DNA of 6,156 nucleotides from Bacteroidota bacterium (GTDB lineage Bacteria; Bacteroidota; Bacteroidia; NS11-12g; UBA955), in contig JAGWYC010000117.1 in NCBI GenBank assembly GCA_018969565.1, positions 1 to 6,156 on the forward strand. The letters are read 5' to 3'. Positions 1 to 5,307 of the stretch are shown here, piece after piece. Made by a program: the position numbers and the translations under genes. The stretch's first letter is position 1. Each line of letters opens with the position of its first letter. The notes below the pieces were generated by a model. The model had not been told where the DNA came from. It ran no database searches and saw only the letters and a program-made list of their open reading frames with translations.

Positions 1-698
1 CATTGAATGCCCAAAACCAGACCGAAGCAAGCAAAGGAACTGATGGGCAGCAGCAGGAAGCGCAACATCTTTTGAACATCAGCCCGGTAACGGAACACGA
101 TATAGGGTATGATGGCCGCTCCAAGTAAAAATCCGGTGGAATAAACCAGACTTGCGCCCGCTGCACATAGCATGCCCTGAAGCCATTGTTCCTCTTTGAG
201 ATAGTACAGGCACATGACAACCACCAAGGCAAACAAGGCAATAGGGAAGGCGGCCTGGAAATAAACCGCCCCGGGCCAACTGGCTGTGAGGAACAACAGC
301 AGTTTGCCATTGTTGCCTAAACTGCGGAAGACTTTGTTCCACAGGAAACTCAGGAATAACAGAAATGCAGATTGTACAATGACCTGAGCCGCTGCCGCTG
401 CGCTGAGCCCCATTTCTTGCAACAACCGGATTAGCGCAGGAAAGCCCGGCATCCAGCCGCAATTCCCGCACAGGGCTGTATGATTCGCTGCGTAATCGGG
501 GAAGCGCGTCCAGCATGGAAATGCTTCATAGCCATGTTGCGCGATGGCCAAATAATGACCGCTATCCCAGCGAACCCAAAGTTCCGGTTTCAGAAATTGC
601 CATCCCAGCTCAGGATAGCCAAAGAACAAAAGAAGTTTTCCGCTCAGGAATGCTGCGATAACCCATAACACGCCGGGAAGTGACTTCCCCGGGTTCAT
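1..698 (-). CDS. Multi-pass membrane glycosyltransferase-like protein, PIG-V/GPI mannosyltransferase type (partial, C-terminus off window)
   Basis: This reading frame stays open for 232 codons, from an ATG at 698 to the left edge of the window. The N-terminus has a hydrophobic segment (about residues 9-27) followed by RWDSGHYLAIAQHGY at 43-57. That matches the WD-x-x-[HW]-[FY]-L-x-I-A-x-x-GY signature in the first extracytoplasmic loop of PIG-V-like and related polyprenyl-phosphate-sugar mannosyltransferases. WMPGFPALIRLL at 82-93 fits the family's following 'FPLYPLLIR' stretch. Further hydrophobic segments lie near 103-120, 132-168, 176-201 and 212-232. By family analogy it would sit in the cytoplasmic membrane and transfer a sugar from a lipid-linked donor on the outer face. 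Donor and acceptor cannot be told. Its ATG overlaps the stop codon of the upstream peptidase (ATGA), so it is likely translationally coupled. Cysteines C62, C77 and C80 lie in the loop after the signature. The usual YSES-like stretch is replaced by FPIA near 151-154. Another membrane glycosyltransferase family in the same superfamily is possible. Confidence 0.72.
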   Translation of the reverse strand, partial: MNPGKSLPGVLWVIAAFLSGKLLLFFGYPELGWQFLKPELWVRWDSGHYLAIAQHGYEAFPCWTRFPDYAANHTALCGNCGWMPGFPALIRLLQEMGLSAAAAAQVIVQSAFLLFLSFLWNKVFRSLGNNGKLLLFLTASWPGAVYFQAAFPIALFALVVVMCLYYLKEEQWLQGMLCAAGASLVYSTGFLLGAAIIPYIVFRYRADVQKMLRFLLLPISSFACFGLVLGIQ

Positions 699-2404
699 GC
701 CTGGCCCAGCTTACGGATTTCCTGATCTACAAACTGAAATAAACTCTTCACATAGGCCTCGCCAAAGCCGAATCGAATTCCACCTGTTTGGTAGATTTCC
801 GGGATGCTGCGTGTGTAGCCCAGTTTCAGGGCTTCCTTGTATGCCTGTAAACCCTGCTGACGATGTTCTATGACCTGTTTCCAGATGCCGATGGCACCCA
901 ACTGGGCCATTCCGTATTCGATATAATAGAAGGGAACTTCGAAAATATGCAACTGTCTGTGCCATCCCCAGGCCAAGGCATCTTCATAACCGGAATAATC
1001 CACCAGACCGGTTCCGAATTCCCGGTTGATGCGCACCCAGGCTTCCTTGCGATCATCATGGCTGTGGTTTGGATGCTCGTAAATCCAGTGTTGGAACTTG
1101 TCCACGATGGCAATCCAGGGCAATGTCTGAATGATGCCTTCCAATTGCTCACGCTTGGCGCGGATATGGTCTTCGCGATTGTCGAAATAAACATCCCAAT
1201 GTTCCATGCTGAGCAATTCCATACTCATGCTGGCAAGTTCTGCCACTTCACTCGGGGTATTCTTAAAAGCGTGAAGACGCAGCGATGAACTCAGAAAGGA
1301 ATGCACCGCATGGCCGGCTTCATGCACCAGGGTTTCGACATCGCGCATTTTACCGCTGGCATTCATGAAAATAAATGGAACATTGCGCTCAGCCAAGGGA
1401 TAGTTGTATCCGCCGGGGGCCTTGCCTTTGCGGCTTTCCAGATCGAGCAGGTTCAGTTGCTTCATTTCCGCCAGGCATTCGCCAAAAAACGGGTCCGTTT
1501 GTTCCAGGCATCGGATACCGCGGTCGAGCAGTTCAGCCCCGTCCCGGAAAGGTTTCAAAGCAGGCTTCTGTTCAGGGTCCACGGCTAAATCCCAGGGCCG
1601 CAATTCATCTACATCCAGCAAATTCATCCTTTGCTGGTATTGCTTGCGCAGCATGGGAACCACCACAGTGGCTATGGCTTCGTGAAACTGGAAACAGTCT
1701 TCAGGGGTATAGTCAAAGCGTCCAAGCGCCTTGAACATATAGTCACGGAAATTACGGAATCCCGCATTCAGCGCCACCTGATGCCTTTTTTGCACCATCT
1801 CAGTAAACAAGGCATCCAATTGCTCCACGTCCTGCATACGACGCTCGTGCAGCAAGGTCCACACTGTTTCCCGTACTGTTCTGTCGGGATCCTGCAGGAA
1901 GATGGCAGCCTGCTCCATGGTGTATTCCTTGCCCTTGTATTGAATACTCAGCGCGCCCTGAATCGAAGCGTATTGCTGCGCCAGAGTTTGCAGTTCCGCC
2001 TGAAGGGGCACGTTTTCTTCCCGGAATAATTCCACAGCGCTGCGCAGGCTTCGGAAATAAATGCGATAGGCATCATCTTCCGCTTCCAGCGCCGCAGTTT
2101 CAGAACAAGAAATGATTTTCTTGTTCAATGCATCTTCAGCGGGCGCAATATGCGGCTGTATGTTTTGAACAAATTCCAGGTAAGAAGCCTCGGCAGCCTT
2201 ATCGGTAGTATCGCAGGTCATGCGGATATAACGCCAGGCCAGGTCTTCGCTGACCACGCTTTCCAGTTCACTGGTATGCTCTAATAAAACCCGGAAATCA
2301 TCCACGCCCTTCACAGGACGGGAACTCAGTGATTCATAGTAGGGTTTCAGGTCATCCCAACTTCGGATCACCAGCGACTGAGGCAGAAATTTGCGTTCTG
2401 ACAT
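695..2404 (-). CDS. M3 family oligoendopeptidase (zinc metallopeptidase)
   Basis: The protein has 569 residues, the usual size of the compact M3 oligoendopeptidases annotated as 'M3 family, not PepF'. The zinc site is intact: HEAGH at 361-365 supplies two histidines and the catalytic E362. The third ligand is probably E389 in the AELAS stretch, 28 residues after the first histidine, as in PepF-type enzymes. A C-terminal H486-x6-Y493-Y494 with Y497 matches the histidine and tyrosines that stabilise the transition state in thimet-type peptidases. The end has the typical GGIRFGFGEAYVKSL segment (541-555). No signal peptide or membrane segment is visible, so it should act in the cytoplasm, cutting short peptides. 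The start MSERKFLPQS lies 3 bases after the stop of the DUF5606 gene (TAA-CCC-ATG). No Shine-Dalgarno sequence is visible. The stop TGA overlaps the next gene's ATG. No key residue is missing. The natural substrate is unknown. Confidence 0.95.
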   Translation of the reverse strand: MSERKFLPQSLVIRSWDDLKPYYESLSSRPVKGVDDFRVLLEHTSELESVVSEDLAWRYIRMTCDTTDKAAEASYLEFVQNIQPHIAPAEDALNKKIISCSETAALEAEDDAYRIYFRSLRSAVELFREENVPLQAELQTLAQQYASIQGALSIQYKGKEYTMEQAAIFLQDPDRTVRETVWTLLHERRMQDVEQLDALFTEMVQKRHQVALNAGFRNFRDYMFKALGRFDYTPEDCFQFHEAIATVVVPMLRKQYQQRMNLLDVDELRPWDLAVDPEQKPALKPFRDGAELLDRGIRCLEQTDPFFGECLAEMKQLNLLDLESRKGKAPGGYNYPLAERNVPFIFMNASGKMRDVETLVHEAGHAVHSFLSSSLRLHAFKNTPSEVAELASMSMELLSMEHWDVYFDNREDHIRAKREQLEGIIQTLPWIAIVDKFQHWIYEHPNHSHDDRKEAWVRINREFGTGLVDYSGYEDALAWGWHRQLHIFEVPFYYIEYGMAQLGAIGIWKQVIEHRQQGLQAYKEALKLGYTRSIPEIYQTGGIRFGFGEAYVKSLFQFVDQEIRKLGQA

Positions 2405-2407
2405 GGG

Positions 2408-2971
2408 TTAGCTGCCCATTTTTCTCGGGGTACTCGTTTTGCTCTTGCCTCCGGCAGGGCCTTTGGGTGCTGCAACTTTAGCGCCCTGAGGATGGAAATT
2501 CTTGGAAGGCGCTTTAGCTTTTGACTTATCTTCAGTAGTAGTAGAATCGGCTTCAGCACTTTCAGTTTCTGTTTCAGATTCCTCTTTGCTGAAATCTACC
2601 AGGCCTTTCAGCAAGCGATACCAACCCGCGATTTTCTTGATGTCAGAAACATAAACCCGCTCGCGGTCGTATTCAGGCAGCACCTGAGCCATGAAGGTCT
2701 TCAGACCCTCATTGTCGGTCTTGGCATCAGGAATGGCTGTTCCTGCCGCTTCTGCCGCTTCTATATTGCGGAACACCTGCGTCAGTCGCACATCATCGCC
2801 TGAGGTGAAGATGGCAATGTCCGCCAAAACGGAAATTTTCTGCTGCATGGTGGTGCCAAAGCGCTTTTTGCCGGCGTCTATAGTTTCTACAATCAGTCCG
2901 GATTTGTTGCGACCTATCACCTGATGAAGGCCACCCACACCGGATATTGCCACGATATCCTTTAGTTCCAT
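2408..2971 (-). CDS. DUF5606-family protein (Bacteroidota conserved protein, function unknown)
   Basis: This is a 187-residue protein starting MELKDIVAISGVGGLHQVIG, the characteristic opening of the Bacteroidota DUF5606 family. I chose this ATG although the frame stays open 20 codons further upstream, because the family begins at MELK and the extension looks like translated spacer. Residues 1-47 form a small beta-rich domain. Residues 48-125 (KISVLADIAIFTSG to GWYRLLKGL) are the second conserved, mostly helical part. From about 127 the chain is low-complexity and probably disordered: first an acidic run (127-148, rich in E, S, T and D), then a basic Lys/Ala/Pro/Gly tail (149-187). No membrane segment or signal peptide is seen, so it should be cytoplasmic. 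The biochemical role is not known and I do not assign one. It is the first gene of the leftward block, followed after 3 bases by the peptidase, and is divergent from trpS. Confidence 0.85.
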   Translation of the reverse strand: MELKDIVAISGVGGLHQVIGRNKSGLIVETIDAGKKRFGTTMQQKISVLADIAIFTSGDDVRLTQVFRNIEAAEAAGTAIPDAKTDNEGLKTFMAQVLPEYDRERVYVSDIKKIAGWYRLLKGLVDFSKEESETETESAEADSTTTEDKSKAKAPSKNFHPQGAKVAAPKGPAGGKSKTSTPRKMGS

Positions 2972-2976
2972 TGCTG

Positions 2977-2984
2977 CAAAAATC
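2977..2984 (-). promoter_or_regulatory. Possible -7 element for the DUF5606-peptidase-glycosyltransferase block
   Basis: Read on the minus strand this is GATTTTTG, matching five of the six fixed positions of the Bacteroidota -7 consensus TAnnTTTG. It ends 5 bases before the ATG at 2971. A TTG lies 23 bases upstream, at the far limit of accepted -33 spacing. The spacer must hold a leftward promoter because the genes diverge here, but this exact site is a weak match and could be chance. Confidence 0.25.
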
Positions 2985-3092
2985 GAAGAATATTGTGAAT
3001 GATGCACCAACTGCTCCACAGGTTTTAACAAATGGTCTGCTGGAACCCTTTTTTAAACACCCACAAAAAGTGTCTTTCTGCGCCCTTCATGC

Positions 3093-3100
3093 TAATTTCG
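3093..3100 (+). promoter_or_regulatory. Possible -7 element of trpS
   Basis: TAATTTCG matches five of the six fixed positions of TAnnTTTG and ends 5 bases before the trpS ATG. No TTG -33 element is seen 17-23 bases upstream. A rightward promoter is expected in this 134-base divergent spacer, but this placement is only suggestive. If real, the transcript would begin at or within a few bases of the start codon. Confidence 0.25.
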
Positions 3101-3105
3101 CCCAC

Positions 3106-4104
3106 ATGGAAACAGTGGTCAGCGGCATCAGGCCCACCGGTATGCTGCATATTGGTAATTATTTCGGCGCTGTGCGCAACTTTATCCAACTGCAGGAATC
3201 GTATCCTTGTTTTTTCTTCATAGCCGACTTCCATTCGCTGACCACCCATCCGACTCCGGGCGACCTGCACGGCAGCGTGAAACGTGTGCTGGCAGAATAC
3301 CTTGCCGCAGGTCTGGATCCTGAAAAGTCCACCTTGTACCTGCAAAGCGATGTTCCCGAGGTTACGGAACTGTACCTGTATTTGAACATGAATGCCTATC
3401 TGGGTGAACTGGAACGTGTTTCTTCCTTTAAAGAAAAAGCGCGCAGCCAGCCCGATAACATCAATGCCGGCCTGTTGACTTATCCGGTACTCATGGCTGC
3501 CGACATCTTGCTGCACAAGGGAACCCGTGTTCCTGTAGGCAAGGACCAGGAACAGCATCTGGAAATGGCCCGCACTTTTGGCAATCGCTTCAACAGATTG
3601 TATCAGGCGGAAATTTTCCCTGAGCCGCAGGCATTTTCTGAAACTAAAGAACTGGTGAAAGTTCCCGGGCTGACAGGTGCCGGCAAAATGAGCAAGAGTG
3701 CAGGCGAAGCAGATTGTATTTACCTGGCAGATCCTGCAGATTCCCTCAATAAGAAAATCATGCGTGCCAAGACCGATTCCGGTCCTGCTGCGCCCGGTGA
3801 ACAACCCTCTCAGGCGGTGCAAAACCTGTTCGACCTGATGCACCTGGTGTGCAGCAGCGAAGTATGCGCGCATTATCGCGAAACCTACAACTTGGGTACG
3901 ATTCGCTACGGCGACATGAAGAAGCAACTGGCCGAAGATATGGAGCGATTTATTGCACCCTGGAGGGAGAAAATAAGCGACATTCTTGCTGATGATGCCC
4001 TTTTGGCCCGAACAGCGGCACTCGGCGCCGAAAAAGCCCGTGCCAGCGCAGCCGCTACATTGCAGGAAGTGCGCAGCCTGATAGGCTTCCGGAAGTTTTA
4101 TTGA
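3106..4104 (+). CDS. trpS: Tryptophanyl-tRNA synthetase (TrpRS)
   Basis: The protein has 332 residues, the usual bacterial TrpRS length (334 in E. coli). It charges tRNA-Trp with tryptophan using ATP, in the cytoplasm. The class Ic signatures are present: SGIRPTGMLHIGNYFGA at 6-22, with HIGN (15-18) as the HIGH-type motif; YPVLMAADILLH at 126-137, with D133 at the tryptophan-binding aspartate position; VPVGKDQEQHLEMAR at 142-156; and KMSKS at 194-198. The frame is open upstream to 2947, but that stretch would overlap the divergent DUF5606 gene and resembles no TrpRS. The ATG giving METVVSGIRPTG fits the family start. No Shine-Dalgarno sequence is visible, as is common in Bacteroidota. No T-box or leader peptide with clustered Trp codons is apparent in the spacer. 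It is followed after 90 bases by a nucleoside kinase on the same strand. Nothing looks broken or transferred. Confidence 0.97.
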   Translation: METVVSGIRPTGMLHIGNYFGAVRNFIQLQESYPCFFFIADFHSLTTHPTPGDLHGSVKRVLAEYLAAGLDPEKSTLYLQSDVPEVTELYLYLNMNAYLGELERVSSFKEKARSQPDNINAGLLTYPVLMAADILLHKGTRVPVGKDQEQHLEMARTFGNRFNRLYQAEIFPEPQAFSETKELVKVPGLTGAGKMSKSAGEADCIYLADPADSLNKKIMRAKTDSGPAAPGEQPSQAVQNLFDLMHLVCSSEVCAHYRETYNLGTIRYGDMKKQLAEDMERFIAPWREKISDILADDALLARTAALGAEKARASAAATLQEVRSLIGFRKFY

Positions 4105-4182
4105 GCGTCGCAAAGCCGCCGGAAACAGCCTCATTCACACGCTTTCTTTTCCACATAGCGCAGTCAACTTCATTCCCTTTGG

Positions 4183-4190
4183 TATAATTG
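4183..4190 (+). promoter_or_regulatory. Possible -7/-10 element of the deoxynucleoside kinase gene
   Basis: TATAATTG matches five of the six fixed positions of TAnnTTTG and also contains a perfect sigma70-type TATAAT. It lies in the 90-base gap after trpS and ends 4 bases before the ATG at 4195. No good -33 TTG is seen at the right distance. If used, transcription would start at or very near the start codon. Confidence 0.35.
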
Positions 4191-4194
4191 CACC

Positions 4195-4812
4195 ATGGCC
4201 ATGCATATTGCTGTCGCAGGGAACATAGGTGCGGGCAAAACTACCCTAACCCAGATGCTTGCCCGCCATTATGGCTGGGAAATGCAGTTGGAAGACATGG
4301 ATGAAAATCCATACATCAACGATTTTTACGATGACATGCAACGCTGGAGTTTTAATCTCCAGGTGTATTTCCTCACCGTGCGCTGGAACAATATCCAAAA
4401 CATTCGAAAAGGGGAGAAGAGTGTCATACAGGACAGAACTATCTATGAAGATGCCTACATCTTCGCACCTAACCTGCACGCCATGGGTTTGATGAGCACA
4501 CGCGATTTCGACAATTATTCCCGCTTGTTTAGTGCCATCAACCAGAATCTTCAGCAGCCGGACCTGCTCATTTACCTGCGCGCCAGCATCCCGAAGCTGG
4601 TAAGTAATATCCAGCAGCGTGGCAGGGAGTATGAAGAGGCCATCCGACTGGATTATCTCAAAAGACTCAACGAACGCTACGAAGCCTGGATCAGTTCCTA
4701 TACCGGCAAGATGATTATTGTGAACATTGATGAACTGGATTATCAGGAAAACCCCGAACATGCCAACCACATGATCATGCAGGTGGAAGCAGCCCTGCAC
4801 GGCTTGTTCTGA
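4195..4812 (+). CDS. Deoxynucleoside kinase family protein (deoxyadenosine/deoxyguanosine kinase-like)
   Basis: The protein has 205 residues, typical of bacterial deoxynucleoside kinases. It should transfer phosphate from a nucleoside triphosphate to a salvaged deoxynucleoside, in the cytoplasm. A P-loop, GNIGAGKT, lies at 9-16. E33, in LEDMDENPY, sits where the family has its catalytic base. DRTIYEDAYIFA at 80-91 is the DRS-type motif. R142 and R144 in QQRGREYEEAI are the LID arginines. Which base it prefers cannot be read from sequence. The purine-type enzymes of Bacillus are the closest named relatives I can recall. Two in-frame ATGs lie close together (4195 and 4201). The second gives MHIAVAGNIGAGKTT and would fit the family equally well, so the start is uncertain by two codons. 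It follows trpS by 90 bases with a possible promoter between, and precedes the thioesterase gene by 9 bases, suggesting a shared transcript. Confidence 0.93.
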   Translation: MAMHIAVAGNIGAGKTTLTQMLARHYGWEMQLEDMDENPYINDFYDDMQRWSFNLQVYFLTVRWNNIQNIRKGEKSVIQDRTIYEDAYIFAPNLHAMGLMSTRDFDNYSRLFSAINQNLQQPDLLIYLRASIPKLVSNIQQRGREYEEAIRLDYLKRLNERYEAWISSYTGKMIIVNIDELDYQENPEHANHMIMQVEAALHGLF

Positions 4813-4821
4813 TCAGGCTTC

Positions 4822-5244
4822 ATGACCCTCAATACGAATCATTACTTCAGCGACCTCCAGGTGCGTCCCGATGACCTGGATATGTTCCGCCATGTGCACA
4901 GCAGTCGCTACATGGACTATGTGCTGGCCGCACGCTACGAACAGATGGAACGCTGCTACGGCTGCTCCATGGAATTCTTCCTGGAACAAGGTCTGGCCTG
5001 GGTTATCAGAAAAACGCAACTCGAATTCAAACGTCCGCTCTTGCTCGGCGATGCCATGCGGGTGGAAACCTGGATTCACGGCTTAGACAGCCATACCGCA
5101 GAAATTCATTTTCGCATACTCCGCAAACGGGATGGGAAGGTTTCCTGCGAAGGCAGCTTTCACTACGCCCTGATGGATACCGGTTCCGGTAAAGCCATAC
5201 GCATTCCCGATTGGGTGATTGAGCGCTACAGCATCAGGGATTAA
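4822..5244 (+). CDS. Hot-dog fold acyl-CoA thioesterase, YbgC/FadM (4HBT) type
   Basis: This 140-residue protein is the usual size of a single hot-dog domain of the 4-hydroxybenzoyl-CoA thioesterase superfamily. VRPDDLDMFRHVHSSRYMDYVLAARYEQMER (14-44) aligns with the family signature [FY]-x-D-x-D-x-x-GHVNN-x-x-Y-x-x-[YW]-x-x-x-AR. D18 lies at the usual catalytic aspartate position, with D20 and H24-V25 following. The normal GHVNN reads RHVHS here. The rest has the alternating strands expected of the fold (RKTQLEFKRPLLLGDAMRVETWI, 63-85; AEIHFRILRKRDGKVSCEGSFHYALMD, 93-119). It probably hydrolyses an acyl-CoA thioester in the cytoplasm, as a homo-oligomer. The substrate is unknown. It begins 9 bases after the kinase stop, which suggests co-transcription, although the two functions are not obviously linked. 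An acyl-CoA carboxylase gene follows after 63 bases, so an acyl-CoA theme is possible but inferred. Confidence 0.87.
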   Translation: MTLNTNHYFSDLQVRPDDLDMFRHVHSSRYMDYVLAARYEQMERCYGCSMEFFLEQGLAWVIRKTQLEFKRPLLLGDAMRVETWIHGLDSHTAEIHFRILRKRDGKVSCEGSFHYALMDTGSGKAIRIPDWVIERYSIRD

Positions 5245-5264
5245 CAGCAGGCTTTTTACAAGGC

Positions 5265-5291
5265 TTTGCCTGCCTGAATTAATTATGTTTG
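5265..5291 (+). promoter_or_regulatory. Candidate Bacteroidota promoter for the acyl-CoA carboxylase gene
   Basis: TATGTTTG at 5284-5291 is an exact match to the Bacteroidota -7 consensus TAnnTTTG. A TTTG, the -33 consensus, lies at 5265-5268, separated by 15 bases. That is a little shorter than the 17-23 normally seen, so the upstream half is less sure. The -7 element ends 16 bases before the ATG at 5308, leaving room for a short leader. Its position in the gap between two genes supports independent transcription of the carboxylase. Confidence 0.5.
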
Positions 5292-5307
5292 CAACCGTTT
5301 TCACAAC

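Noticed and set aside
79..516. A 145-codon minus-strand frame inside the glycosyltransferase-like gene.
   Set aside because: It is a shifted frame of the same strand. The longer open frame starting at 698 has membrane segments and the WDSGHYLAIAQHGY signature, while this one looks like scrambled composition.
2972..3031. A 20-codon N-terminal extension of the DUF5606 protein.
   Set aside because: The family begins at MELKDIVAISG; the extension falls in the divergent promoter spacer.
2947..3105. A 53-codon N-terminal extension of TrpRS from an upstream ATG.
   Set aside because: It would overlap the divergent DUF5606 gene, has no TrpRS-like sequence, and the ATG at 3106 gives the normal family start and length.
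2972..3105. A T-box or tryptophan-sensing leader before trpS.
   Set aside because: The spacer is only 134 bases and is shared with a divergent gene. I see no T-box-like conserved stretch, no terminator hairpin and no short Trp-rich leader frame.
4087..4124. TTCCGG / CCGGAA inverted repeat straddling the trpS stop, considered as a terminator.
   Set aside because: The 26-base loop is too long, the left arm lies in the coding region, and no T-run follows directly.
3025..4134. A 369-codon open frame on the minus strand, antisense to the whole of trpS.
   Set aside because: It lies opposite a clear TrpRS gene and its protein has no recognisable family motif. Long antisense frames arise readily opposite coding sequence of balanced base composition.
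4246..4800. A 184-codon minus-strand frame opposite the deoxynucleoside kinase.
   Set aside because: Antisense shadow of a gene with intact P-loop, DRT and LID motifs.
5247..5273. Inverted repeat GCAGGC / GCCTGC with a 15-base loop just after the thioesterase stop, considered as a terminator.
   Set aside because: The stem is only 6 base pairs, the loop is long, and no run of T follows the right arm.
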